This document shows positions 9,641 through 18,174 of a stretch of DNA of 64,000 bases, piece after piece (the first letter of the stretch is position 1; every line of letters starts with the position of its first letter). The translations under genes and the position numbers were made by a program. The notes under the pieces were generated by a model, which was not told the origin of the DNA, searched no databases, and saw only the letters and a list, made by a program, of their open reading frames with translations. Location of the stretch: positions 8,887,519 to 8,951,518 of the forward strand of contig NZ_KB911581.1 in assembly GCF_000383595.1 (NCBI RefSeq), read 5' to 3'. The DNA comes from Streptomyces bottropensis ATCC 25435. Its GTDB lineage: Bacteria; Actinomycetota; Actinomycetes; Streptomycetales; Streptomycetaceae.

Positions 9641-9664
9641 TTGTGAATGCATTCACATTCACAA
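9641..9664 (-). promoter_or_regulatory. Rex operator upstream of cydA
   Basis: TGTGAATGCATTCACA at 9642-9657 is a perfect 16-base palindrome of the Rex operator type (TGTGAA, spacer, TTCACA). A second TTCACAA half-site follows at 9658-9664 and pairs with TTGTGAA at 9641-9647 at a wider spacing. Rex senses the NADH/NAD ratio and represses cyd genes in S. coelicolor. The site lies 78 bases before the cydA start. Confidence 0.88.
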
Positions 9665-9714
9665 GCAAGTATGACGCATGCCCGTTCGAGAAGGGAGTGG
9701 GGGGTGCCCATAAG

Positions 9715-9749
9715 CAGGGGGTCCGGAGAAAAGATCTCCGAACCCCCTG
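9715..9749 (-). terminator. hairpin terminator downstream of hisC
   Basis: Fourteen-base arms at 9715-9728 and 9736-9749, pairing fully if one G-U is allowed, with a seven-base loop. It follows the minus-strand stop of the aminotransferase at 9771 and insulates it from cydA. Confidence 0.7.
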
Positions 9750-9770
9750 GTCAGAAGCCTCTGACGACCC

Positions 9771-10850
9771 CTAGAGCTCCTTGGTGAACGTCTCCGTCAC
9801 CTTCAGGAGGATGTCGTTCGCCTCGGTCTCGCCGATCGTCACCCGTACGCCCTCCCCGGGGAAGGGCCGCACGACGACACCGGCCTGCTCGCACGCACCG
9901 GCGAACTCGACCGTGCGCTCCCCCAGCCGCAGCCACACGAAGTTGGCCTGAGTGTCCGGCACCGTCCACCCCTGGCCACGCAGCGCCTCGACGACCCGGT
10001 TGCGCTCACAGACCAGCGAACCGACCCGGCCGAGCAGCGCGTCCTCGGCACGCAGCGAGGCGACCGCGGCGTCCTGTGCGAGTTGGCTCACACCGAACGG
10101 CACGGCCGTCTTGCGCAGGGCGGCCGCCACCGGCTCATGAGCGATCGCGAATCCCACCCGGAGACCCGCGAGGCCGTACGCCTTGGAGAAGGTGCGCAGC
10201 ACACAGACGTTCGGCCGCTCCCGGTAGAACTCGACACCGTCCGGCACCTCGACATCCCGTACGAACTCTCGGTACGCCTCGTCCAGCACCACCAGCACAT
10301 CACTGGGAACCTGGTCGAGGAACCGCTCCAGCTCGGCCCTGCGTACCGCCGTCCCCGTCGGGTTGTTCGGGTTGCAGACGAAAATCAGCCGGGTCCGGTC
10401 GGTGATCGCGCCCGCCATCGCGTCCAGGTCGTGAACATCGCCCGGCGTCAACGGCACCTGCACGGACGTGGCCCCACTGATCTGCGTGATGATCGGGTAC
10501 GCCTCGAACGACCGCCAGGCGTAGATCACCTCGTCCCCGGGCCCCGAGGTCGCCTGCAGCAGCTGCTGGGCGACACCGACCGAGCCGGTGCCCGTCGCCA
10601 GATCCGTGACCGGCACGCCGAAGCGGTCCGCGAGCTCGTTCACGAGCCCCGTGCACGCCATGTCCGGGTACCGGTTGAAGGACGCTGCCGAGCCCGTCAC
10701 GGTCTCCAGCACGCCGGGCAGCGGCGGATAGGGGTTCTCGTTGGAGGACAGCTTGTACGCCACCGGGCCGCCCGCCGCGGCCGGCTTGCCGGGCTTGTAG
10801 GTGGGGATACCCTCCAGCTCGGCTCGCAGCTTGGGGCTCGTCTCGCTCAC
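9771..10850 (-). CDS. hisC: histidinol-phosphate/aromatic aminotransferase, class I/II PLP enzyme
   Basis: 359 residues from a GTG at 10850 with GAGGAGG upstream. Fold-type I aminotransferase of the HisC/Pat group: KLSSNENP near the start, RYPD, the cofactor pocket region FVCNPNNPTGT, LDEAYREF, and the Schiff-base lysine in TFSKAYGLAGLRVGF. HisC converts imidazole-acetol phosphate to histidinol phosphate; close relatives act on phenylalanine or other aromatics. There is no his operon around it, so this may be the stand-alone second HisC-like enzyme seen in Streptomyces, and the aromatic role is equally possible. It is transcribed divergently from a LacI regulator. Confidence 0.85.
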   Translation of the reverse strand: MSETSPKLRAELEGIPTYKPGKPAAAGGPVAYKLSSNENPYPPLPGVLETVTGSAASFNRYPDMACTGLVNELADRFGVPVTDLATGTGSVGVAQQLLQATSGPGDEVIYAWRSFEAYPIITQISGATSVQVPLTPGDVHDLDAMAGAITDRTRLIFVCNPNNPTGTAVRRAELERFLDQVPSDVLVVLDEAYREFVRDVEVPDGVEFYRERPNVCVLRTFSKAYGLAGLRVGFAIAHEPVAAALRKTAVPFGVSQLAQDAAVASLRAEDALLGRVGSLVCERNRVVEALRGQGWTVPDTQANFVWLRLGERTVEFAGACEQAGVVVRPFPGEGVRVTIGETEANDILLKVTETFTKEL

Positions 10851-11262
10851 CGCAGTCCTCCTCGTCGACGTAATGCTTCTCACCTTATGAGGATTCGGTG
10901 CCCCTGCGAATGGCCTGTGGGCAACCGCGTCCGTCCTGTGTCCCCACCTCGGACGCCCCATCCGCCCCACGGGCATCAGCGCACGAAGGTGTACGAACTA
11001 GGGGGCGCACTGCTTCCGAGCGCACGCGCCGGTGGCTCACGCCGTAGCGCGCATCACCCGTGCAGGTGAGTTGAGACCTCTTCGAAACATCAGCTACTTG
11101 GCAGGCCCATGCGCGCCGACAAGTCACGTACTGGCGTCTGAACGTGCAACTCCCTTGCAATGCAAGGAATTTGACCCCCTATGACCATGCAGAAACGTGC
11201 CTGTCAACGAGTGCATATGCGTCCGCACTACCCCACCGCAAGAGCCCTACTATCGGCTCGCC
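10851..11262. other. 412-base divergent intergenic region between hisC and the LacI gene
   Basis: No credible gene is visible. It should hold both promoters. A perfect 15-base palindrome CCTTGCA-A-TGCAAGG lies at 11153-11167 followed at once by TTGACC at 11171, and TACTAT at 11248-11253 is a good -10 for a near-leaderless LacI transcript. Confidence 0.6.
11153..11167. promoter_or_regulatory. 15-base palindrome, candidate operator
   Basis: CCTTGCAATGCAAGG is a perfect palindrome about its central A, 96 bases before the LacI-family start and next to a TTGACC hexamer. The position suits an operator of the adjacent regulator, but LacI operators more often have a central CG, so ownership is unproven. 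Confidence 0.4.
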
Positions 11263-12375
11263 ATGACAGCAGCAGGGAAGCACCAGGTGAGCCGCGCGGA
11301 AACTCCCCGCCGAGGCAGCCGGTCAGGCCGGGCGGGCATCCGGGACGTGGCCGCCGCCGCCGGAGTCTCCATCACGACCGTTTCCGACGCCCTCAACGGC
11401 AAGGGCCGGCTCCCGGACGCCACCCGACGCCATGTACGCGAGGTCGCCGACCGACTTGGCTACCGCCCCTCGGCGGCGGCCCGAACCCTCAGAACCGGCA
11501 AGTCCGGCCTCATCGGCCTGACGGTGACCACGTACGGGGATGAACCTTTCACCTTCACCGAGTTCGCGTACTTCGCGGAAATGGCGCGGGCCGCCACATC
11601 GGCCGCGCTGGCCCGGGGCTACGCCCTGGTCATCCTCCCCGCGACCTCGCGGCACGACGTGTGGTCGAACGTCGCCCTGGACGGCACGGTGGTCATCGAC
11701 CCCTCCGACCACGACCCGGTGGTCAGCGAACTGGTCCGCCAGGGCTTACCGGTCGTCTCCGACGGCCGTCCGGCCGGCACCCTGCCGGTGACCGCCTGGG
11801 TCGACAACGACCACGAGGCCGCCGTCCTCGGCATCCTCGACCACCTGGCCGACTCGGGTGCCCGCCGGATCGGACTCCTCACCGGCACGACGACGGACAC
11901 GTACACCCATCTCTCCACCACCGCATACCTGCGCTGGTGCGAGCGTGTGGGCCAGGATCCGGTGTACGAGGCCTATCCGGCGCACGATCCGTGCGCGGGG
12001 GCCGTCGCCGCCGATCGGCTGCTGGCCCGCCCGGACCGCCCGGACGCGGTCTACGGCCTCTTCGACCCGAACGGCACCGATCTGCTGGCCGCCGCCCGGC
12101 GGTACGGTCTGCGCGTCCCCGAGGACCTGCTGCTCGTCTGCTGCAGCGAGTCCACCGTGTACGCGACAACCGAGCCCCCGATCACCACGCTCTCGCTCAG
12201 GCCGCGCAGGATCGGCACCGCCGTGGTCCAGCTCCTCATCGACGCCATCGAAGGGGTCGAATCCGACCAACCGGTCGAGCAGGTGATACCGACGGAACTG
12301 ATCGTTCGGACCTCCTCCGAGCGGCGTCCGCCGCGTACGACGGTCAGTCCGCCGCGGTCACCCGAAGAGGGTTGA
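11263..12375 (+). CDS. LacI family transcriptional regulator (with a TTA codon)
   Basis: 370 residues. The helix-turn-helix is IRDVAAAAGVSITTVSDALNG with the hinge LGYRPSAAARTLRTGKS, followed by a periplasmic-binding-protein-like effector domain to the end. It should bind an operator as a dimer and respond to a sugar-like ligand, but no sugar genes adjoin it. The ATG at 11263 was chosen because the HTH is 30 residues on and TACTAT lies ten bases upstream; a longer frame from 11197 is possible. An in-frame TTA leucine codon at 11746-11748 makes translation depend on the rare bldA tRNA. A strong terminator follows the stop. Confidence 0.9.
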   Translation: MTAAGKHQVSRAETPRRGSRSGRAGIRDVAAAAGVSITTVSDALNGKGRLPDATRRHVREVADRLGYRPSAAARTLRTGKSGLIGLTVTTYGDEPFTFTEFAYFAEMARAATSAALARGYALVILPATSRHDVWSNVALDGTVVIDPSDHDPVVSELVRQGLPVVSDGRPAGTLPVTAWVDNDHEAAVLGILDHLADSGARRIGLLTGTTTDTYTHLSTTAYLRWCERVGQDPVYEAYPAHDPCAGAVAADRLLARPDRPDAVYGLFDPNGTDLLAAARRYGLRVPEDLLLVCCSESTVYATTEPPITTLSLRPRRIGTAVVQLLIDAIEGVESDQPVEQVIPTELIVRTSSERRPPRTTVSPPRSPEEG

Positions 12376-12399
12376 CGCCCGAACTGAGGATCCGAACGG

Positions 12400-12429
12400 G
12401 AATTGGGCGGGGAGAGCCCCGCCCAATTC
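12400..12429 (+). terminator. hairpin terminator after the LacI gene
   Basis: Perfect 13-base stem (12400-12412 with 12417-12429) and an AGAG loop, starting 25 bases after the stop. Confidence 0.8.
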
Positions 12430-12590
12430 GGGAGAAAACCGCGGTGAACTGGGGCCCTGCGCCATTTCACCACCCCTGGGTCATCACATGGCGCGATCCG
12501 CATTCCTATGATGGGCGCACACACCGGCGGGCCGCTGCGACCAGGCAGTCCGATGCGGTGCAGATGCGGGCGATGGTGGTGGAGGGGTCG

Positions 12591-13670
12591 ATGACGCAGG
12601 GGGCCGGTCAGGGACCCGAGGTGCGGACGCCGACGGTGCGCGATTTCCGTGTGCCCGCGTACGTCCACGAGGCCGGTCCGTACGGACAGACCACAGAAGC
12701 CGGTGAGGCCTCCAGGCCCGCCGAGGAACCCGAGGGCTACCCGGAGGGGTACACCCCGACCCAGCGCGACCTGCCGGTGATCAACCGGGGTGACACGCTG
12801 CAGGTCGTGATCGACCCGGAGGACGCGGTGGCGGAGCAGCCCTCCGCCCGGCCGGGCCCCCTCTTCGTCGTCGGAGACGTCCACGGCTATCTCGACGAGC
12901 TCCTAGCGGCGCTCCACGAGAAGGGGCTCGTCGACGACGCGGGCAACTGGTCGGCGGGCACCGCCCGGCTCTGGTTCCTCGGTGACTTCACCGACCGGGG
13001 CCCGGACGGCATCGGCGTCATCGACCTCGTGATGCGCCTGTCCGCCGAGGCGGCCGCCGCCGGCGGCTACTGCAAGGCCCTCATGGGCAACCACGAGCTG
13101 CTGCTGCTCGGCGCCAAGCGGTTCGGCGACACCCCCGTCAACTCCGGCGCGGGCACCGCCACCTTCCAGGCCGCCTGGCTTCTCAACGGCGGCCAGAAGA
13201 CCGACATGGACCGCCTCCAGGATCACCACCTCCAGTGGATGGCCCGCCTGGACGCCATGGAGGAGGTCGACGGCCACCTCCTGGTGCACTCCGACACCAC
13301 CGCCTACCGCGACTACGGCGACTCCATCGAGGCCGTCAACGACACCGTCCGCGAGACGATCACGCGCAACGACCCGGATGAGGTCTGGGACCTCTTCCGC
13401 AAGTTCACCCGGCGCTTCTCCTTCCGTGACGAGGGCGGCGCCGAGGCCGTGCGCTCGCTCCTGGAGACCTACGGCGGCACCCGCATCGTGCACGGACACA
13501 GTCCCATTCCGTACCTCCTGGGCGAGGTCGGCTCGGAGGACGGCGAGGACGGCACGGGCCCCTCGGTCGACGGACCGTACACCTATGCGGGCGGTCTGGC
13601 CGTCGCCATGGACGGTGGCGTGACCATGGCCGGAAAGCTGCTGGTCCAGGAACTCCCCTTGCGTACCTGA
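12591..13670 (+). CDS. PPP-type metallophosphatase (calcineurin-like)
   Basis: 359 residues. The first 90 are an acidic, proline-containing tail without recognisable fold. The catalytic core then shows the three metal-binding signatures in order: GDVHG near residue 95, GDFTDRG near 130 and GNHE near 166, with a later VHGHSP near 300. These define the two-metal phosphoprotein phosphatase/ApaH superfamily. Members dephosphorylate phosphoproteins or cut diadenosine polyphosphates; the substrate is not determined here. The ATG at 12591 has GGAGG five bases upstream; ATGs at 12564 and 12573 lack a ribosome site. The frame stays open far upstream through the LacI gene, but that part is a shadow. 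Confidence 0.85.
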   Translation: MTQGAGQGPEVRTPTVRDFRVPAYVHEAGPYGQTTEAGEASRPAEEPEGYPEGYTPTQRDLPVINRGDTLQVVIDPEDAVAEQPSARPGPLFVVGDVHGYLDELLAALHEKGLVDDAGNWSAGTARLWFLGDFTDRGPDGIGVIDLVMRLSAEAAAAGGYCKALMGNHELLLLGAKRFGDTPVNSGAGTATFQAAWLLNGGQKTDMDRLQDHHLQWMARLDAMEEVDGHLLVHSDTTAYRDYGDSIEAVNDTVRETITRNDPDEVWDLFRKFTRRFSFRDEGGAEAVRSLLETYGGTRIVHGHSPIPYLLGEVGSEDGEDGTGPSVDGPYTYAGGLAVAMDGGVTMAGKLLVQELPLRT

Positions 13671-13859
13671 GCCGTCGGCGGGCAGGCGTGGGACGGCAGC
13701 GGACTTCGCCGGCCGGGGGCCAATTTCTTCAAACCCCCTGTCACCGCCCGCCGTCACCGCTCTACCATCGGCTTATCCGTAGCAGGCTCCCCTCCGTTTC
13801 TGCCCGACGGCTCGTCAGCATGCCGAGCCACAAGCCCTACGGAGCATCGGGGGATGCAC

Positions 13860-14729
13860 ATGAACAGCGTTCCGCAGCACCTGCTCAGTGAGGACCGCCA
13901 GGAGTTCGAGCGGATCCTCGGCGAGGTGCTGCGCTCCGCACCACACCGCCCGGAATTCGCCGCCGGCCTCCAGCGGCTCAACACCGAACAGCTGCGCACG
14001 ATGGCGCTCAACGCCACGGCCATCATCACGGCCGCCGCGGCGACCGAATACCAGTACTACGTGAAGGTCCGCGACGAATTCCGCAGCCCGTCGGTGGCGA
14101 CGCCCGCCCATGAGGGGACGGCGTCCGGCACCGGCGAACCGGACGGCACCGCCGTAGGCCTCGCGGCCACCGTGGGCGAGGTCACCGAGGCCGTCGGCGC
14201 GGGCGCCGGTGCCATCGCCGCGGTGCTCGCCCCCGTCCTCGCCGGAACCGCCGCGGTGCTCTTCCTGCTCGTGGGATACGTCATGAAGGCGCTCGACCCC
14301 GAACGGGCGATCGCCGAGACCCTGCTCACCACGGGGTGGGTCTTCGGCGCGGTCACCGCGGCGGCGATCCTGGTGGCCGCCGTCGGCCTCCTGCTCACCG
14401 CCCTGCGCAACAACGCCACCGCCCTCCTGGACGGCGGGGCCCGCAGCGAGTTGAACGAGGAGGTGACCCGGGCCCGGGAAGCCTGGCGCGAGACGCTGCT
14501 GGAGCGCGGCATCCTGCCGTTTCTCCGCGACGCCCTCGCCAACCCGAGCCCGGCACTGCTGAACGAGCCGGACCGACCGGCCCCGCCCAGCCGCATGCCG
14601 CACCTCGGCTACAACCGCCCGAGCTTCAGCAGCAGCCCGGACAGCGGCAGCTCACGCTCCCGCCCCAGCTACAGCAGCCCGGACTTCTCCAGCCCGGACT
14701 TCGGCGGGCCGGAACACCAGCCCGAGTAG
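13860..14729 (+). CDS. uncharacterised membrane protein
   Basis: 289 residues, not recognised as a named family. Residues 1-75 are soluble and helical (HLLSEDRQEFERILGEVL...). Two hydrophobic stretches follow at about 105-140 (VGAGAGAIAAVLAPVLAGTA, then FLLVGYVM) and 160-185 (GWVFGAVTAAAILVAAVGLL). The C-terminal 70 residues are rich in Ser, Pro, Asp and Arg and probably disordered. The second ATG at 13860 was chosen because GGGGG lies six bases upstream, while it abuts the ATG at 13854. It follows the phosphatase by 190 bases, so an operon is doubtful. Confidence 0.65.
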   Translation: MNSVPQHLLSEDRQEFERILGEVLRSAPHRPEFAAGLQRLNTEQLRTMALNATAIITAAAATEYQYYVKVRDEFRSPSVATPAHEGTASGTGEPDGTAVGLAATVGEVTEAVGAGAGAIAAVLAPVLAGTAAVLFLLVGYVMKALDPERAIAETLLTTGWVFGAVTAAAILVAAVGLLLTALRNNATALLDGGARSELNEEVTRAREAWRETLLERGILPFLRDALANPSPALLNEPDRPAPPSRMPHLGYNRPSFSSSPDSGSSRSRPSYSSPDFSSPDFGGPEHQPE

Positions 14730-14752
14730 GACCGCCCGGCCGCCGTCCCGGA

Positions 14753-14770
14753 CACCGGCCGGCGCCGGTG
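14753..14770. terminator. short hairpin between convergent genes
   Basis: CACCGGC and GCCGGTG form a perfect 7-base stem with a four-base loop in the 63-base space between convergent stops. It may terminate both; the stem is short. Confidence 0.4.
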
Positions 14771-14792
14771 CCCATGGCTCGACACCGAACGC

Positions 14793-16226
14793 TCAGATGA
14801 TGCCCGCCCGGCCGGCATCGGTCACCCAGGTCGGGAATTCGGACAGGAGCCGGTCGTACAGCTCCTGGTCGGGGACGGTACCGATGTCGTCCACGGCGAA
14901 GAATCCGACATTGTCGACGCGACGGCCGGGCAGCGCGTCGAAGCGCTCCAGCACTCCGTAGTCGGCCCGTCCCAGCCCCACGAACTGCCAGAAGATCGGC
15001 TCCTCGACAGCATCCCGCAGCTCGCGCTCGATCAAAGCGTCCCGGTAGACACCCCCGTCGGAGAAGAACAGCACCAAGGTGGGGGCACCGGCGGGATTCT
15101 CCCGGACGTAGGTGCGTACCTGGGCGATCGCCTTCTGTTCCTCGTTCTGGATGCCGATCGTCCGCATGTCGATCTGGCCTGTCTGCAGTCCTCTGGCCGG
15201 CTTCTTGCCACGTCGGAAGAGGCTCATCTGTCCGACGCGCACATGCAGTCGCAGCCATGCGGGGAGTTCCCCGATGCGCAGGTCAGGCAGCCGCGCCGCG
15301 TTCGAAGCGAAGGTCCAGGCCTGCATCTCACCGTCGTCGTCCAGCTGCGCGGCAACCGCAGCCATGCGCTCGACGACATCGGCGACGACGCCCTTGGAGT
15401 AGAGGAACGACATGGATCCGGAGGCGTCCAGAACCAGGATGACGCGGGCGGTGACTCCCGCCGCACCATGCTTCCTGAGGCTGACGGCCACTTGCTCCTT
15501 ACGCAGCGACAGTCGCTTGCGCATGTCGACGGGCAACCGTTCCTCGTCCTTGCTGAGACTCGGGCCCACCGGTGCCGCGGCCGGGACGTGTGGTGCCGTG
15601 GCCGGGGCAGGTGGCGCGGGGGACGCAACAGCTGGTGCCGCGGCGGGGACAGGTGGCGCGGGAGGCGGCGAGGACACGGGCGGGTCCGAGGGCGCGTCGT
15701 CGACGGTGATGCCGAAATCGGAGGCCAGCCCGGCGAGGCCGGAGGCGTATCCCTGACCGACCGCGCGGAACTTCCACTGCCCCGCCCGTAGATACAGCTC
15801 GCCACCGATGAACGCGGTCTCCGTCGCCGCCTCCATGGGAAACCGTGCGATCTCGGTCCGTCTCCCGGCGTCCCACAGCCGCAAGGTCAGTCCGGGCACC
15901 TGTCCGAACGTTCCGCCGTCGGCCGAGGCGCACAGCAGAACTCGTTCGACAGCGGGTTCGAGCGCTTGCAGGTCCACCTCGACCGTGTCGGTCAGGACAC
16001 CGCCGGCGCTCTGTTTACCCCGGTGTGCCACAGCGCTCGACGCGTGCCGAGGCTGGTTGTAGAAGACGAAGTCACCGTCGTCCCGAACGCGTCCCACACC
16101 GGTGAGCAGCAACGCCGAGGCATCGACATCGGGTACGCCGGGCCCTTCGGGCCACGTCAGTTCGACGCGTACCGAAGGGGCGTCGACGGGAAGGTTGGCA
16201 CCCTTGCTCAGTGCTCTCGCTGTCAT
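14793..16226 (-). CDS. TerD domain plus von Willebrand A domain protein
   Basis: 477 residues. Residues 1-185 are a TerD-type stress domain (LSKGANLPVD, FVFYNQP, FGQVPGLTLRLWDA). A Pro/Ala linker of about 60 residues follows. The rest is a von Willebrand A domain beginning VILVLDASGSMS near residue 265, so the metal-site DxSxS is intact. TerD domains bind calcium and occur in tellurite-resistance and stress clusters; VWA domains bind partners through a metal ion. The combination is known in Streptomyces but its job is not. The ATG at 16226 lies where TerD similarity begins. No other ter gene adjoins it, which suggests an independent role. Confidence 0.85.
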   Translation of the reverse strand: MTARALSKGANLPVDAPSVRVELTWPEGPGVPDVDASALLLTGVGRVRDDGDFVFYNQPRHASSAVAHRGKQSAGGVLTDTVEVDLQALEPAVERVLLCASADGGTFGQVPGLTLRLWDAGRRTEIARFPMEAATETAFIGGELYLRAGQWKFRAVGQGYASGLAGLASDFGITVDDAPSDPPVSSPPPAPPVPAAAPAVASPAPPAPATAPHVPAAAPVGPSLSKDEERLPVDMRKRLSLRKEQVAVSLRKHGAAGVTARVILVLDASGSMSFLYSKGVVADVVERMAAVAAQLDDDGEMQAWTFASNAARLPDLRIGELPAWLRLHVRVGQMSLFRRGKKPARGLQTGQIDMRTIGIQNEEQKAIAQVRTYVRENPAGAPTLVLFFSDGGVYRDALIERELRDAVEEPIFWQFVGLGRADYGVLERFDALPGRRVDNVGFFAVDDIGTVPDQELYDRLLSEFPTWVTDAGRAGII

Positions 16227-16283
16227 GGGGGAAGTCTGCCCGCCGAGAGCGCGGGAGGGCAGACCTTCTGCGGTCCGCGAGGC

Positions 16284-16315
16284 GTGCGATGCCCCGCCGC
16301 GCCGGGGCATCGCAC
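16284..16315 (-). terminator. hairpin terminator downstream of thiC
   Basis: Perfect 13-base stem (16284-16296 with 16303-16315) and six-base loop, nine bases beyond the thiC stop on the minus strand. Confidence 0.8.
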
Positions 16316-16323
16316 CCCGGGTC

Positions 16324-18168
16324 TCACTCCGCCAGCGGCAGATACACCCGGTTCCCGCTCTGCGCGAACTCCTTCGACTTCTGCAGCATCCCCTCGGCGA
16401 TCTCCTTCTGGGACGCCCCCTCTGCCGCCGCACCGCCGAACCGCTCGGTGATGCTGTGACTGATCTTCATCGAGCAGAACTTCGGCCCGCACATGGAGCA
16501 GAAGTGGGCCGTCTTGGCCGGCTCCGCCGGCAGCGTCTCGTCGTGGAACTCACGAGCCGTGTCGGGATCGAGGGCCAGGTTGAACTGGTCCTCCCAGCGG
16601 AACTCGAAGCGGGCGTCCGACAACGCGTCGTCCCACGCCTGTGCACCCGGGTGCCCCTTGGCCAGGTCCGCCGCATGAGCCGCGATCTTGTAGGTGATGA
16701 CGCCGGTCTTCACGTCGTCGCGGTTGGGCAGACCCAGGTGCTCCTTGGGTGTCACGTAGCAGAGCATCGCGGTGCCCCACCACGCGATCATCGCGGCACC
16801 GATGCCCGAGGTGATGTGGTCGTACGCAGGGGCGACGTCCGTGGTCAGCGGGCCGAGCGTATAGAACGGAGCCTCATCGCAGATCTCCTGCTGCAGGTCG
16901 ATGTTCTCCTTGATCTTGTGCATCGGGACATGTCCCGGGCCCTCGATCATCGTCTGTACGTGAAAACTCTTGGCGATGGAGTTCAGTTCCCCCAGCGTGC
17001 GCAACTCCGCGAACTGGGCCTCGTCGTTGGCATCCGCGATGGATCCCGGGCGAAGGCCATCACCGAGGGAGTACGTGACGTCGTAGGCGGCGAGGATCTC
17101 GCACAGCTCCGGGAAGTTCTCGTAGAGGAACGACTCCTTGTGGTGCGCCAGGCACCAGGCCGCCATGATCGAGCCGCCGCGGGAGACGATGCCGGTCTTG
17201 CGGTTCGCGGTGAGCGGTACGTACGCCAGTCGCACGCCCGCGTGGACGGTCATGTAGTCCACGCCCTGTTCAGCCTGCTCGATGACCGTGTCCTTGTAGA
17301 TGTCCCAGGTCAGCTCCTCGGCTCGGCCGTCGACCTTCTCCAGCGCCTGGTAGAGCGGCACGGTACCGATGGGAACGGGGGAGTTGCGCAGCACCCACTC
17401 GCGGGTGGTGTGGATGTTCCGGCCCGTGGACAGGTCCATGACCGTGTCGGCTCCCCAGCGGGTCGCCCAGGTCATCTTCTCGACCTCCTCCTCGATGGAG
17501 GAGGTGACCGCGGAGTTGCCGATGTTGGCGTTGACCTTCACCAGGAATCGCTTGCCGATGATCATCGGCTCGATCTCGGGGTGATTGATGTTCGCTGGCA
17601 GTACGGCCCTGCCTGCGGCGATCTCCTCACGTACGACCTCGGGCGAGACGTTCTCCCGTATGGCCACGTACTCCATCTCGGGGGTGATCTCGCCGCGCCG
17701 CGCGTACGCGAGCTGGGTCACCGCCCGGCCGTCACGGCTACGGCGCGGCTGGCGTGGCCGCCCCGGGAACACCGCGTCGAGGTTGCGCAGTCCGCCACGC
17801 GGCGAGGTGTGCTTGATCCCGTCGTCCTCGGGGCGCACGGGCCGGCCCGCGTACTCCTCGGTGTCTCCTCGGCCGATGATCCAGTTCTCGCGAAGGGGAA
17901 GCAGTCCTCGCCGGACGTCGGTCTCCGCTGTCGGATCGGTGTACGGGCCGGAGGTGTCGTACAGGGTGACGGATTGTCCGTTGGTCAGGTGCACCTGGCG
18001 GACCGGCACCCGCAGATCGGGGCGCGAGCCCTCGATGTACGCCTTGTGCCAGCCGATGGACTTCCCGGACTCCAGTGGCTGTTCACCCTCGTTGTGTCCG
18101 CCCTCGGACGAGACGGATGCCCCGTCCGGCTGGCTGGAGGCAGGCGTGCGTGTGTCCTCGATGGTCAT
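16324..18168 (-). CDS. thiC: phosphomethylpyrimidine synthase ThiC
   Basis: 614 residues, full length for ThiC. This radical-SAM enzyme turns aminoimidazole ribotide into hydroxymethylpyrimidine phosphate for thiamine synthesis. The C-terminal iron-sulfur motif is CSMCGPKFC (C-x2-C-x4-C) near residue 560. Other family signatures are RGGSIMAAWCLAHHKE, IEGPGHVPMHKI and TDVAPAYDHITSGIGA. The ATG at 18168 follows a TPP riboswitch by about ten bases, so expression should fall when thiamine pyrophosphate is plentiful, probably by masking the ribosome site GGAG. It is a single-gene unit with its own terminator. Confidence 0.97.
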   Translation of the reverse strand: MTIEDTRTPASSQPDGASVSSEGGHNEGEQPLESGKSIGWHKAYIEGSRPDLRVPVRQVHLTNGQSVTLYDTSGPYTDPTAETDVRRGLLPLRENWIIGRGDTEEYAGRPVRPEDDGIKHTSPRGGLRNLDAVFPGRPRQPRRSRDGRAVTQLAYARRGEITPEMEYVAIRENVSPEVVREEIAAGRAVLPANINHPEIEPMIIGKRFLVKVNANIGNSAVTSSIEEEVEKMTWATRWGADTVMDLSTGRNIHTTREWVLRNSPVPIGTVPLYQALEKVDGRAEELTWDIYKDTVIEQAEQGVDYMTVHAGVRLAYVPLTANRKTGIVSRGGSIMAAWCLAHHKESFLYENFPELCEILAAYDVTYSLGDGLRPGSIADANDEAQFAELRTLGELNSIAKSFHVQTMIEGPGHVPMHKIKENIDLQQEICDEAPFYTLGPLTTDVAPAYDHITSGIGAAMIAWWGTAMLCYVTPKEHLGLPNRDDVKTGVITYKIAAHAADLAKGHPGAQAWDDALSDARFEFRWEDQFNLALDPDTAREFHDETLPAEPAKTAHFCSMCGPKFCSMKISHSITERFGGAAAEGASQKEIAEGMLQKSKEFAQSGNRVYLPLAE

Positions 18169-18174
18169 GAGACC

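Noticed and set aside
16950..16970. Additional degenerate parS-like sequence in thiC
   Set aside because: TGTACGTGAAAACT keeps only the right half of the motif and is not palindromic.
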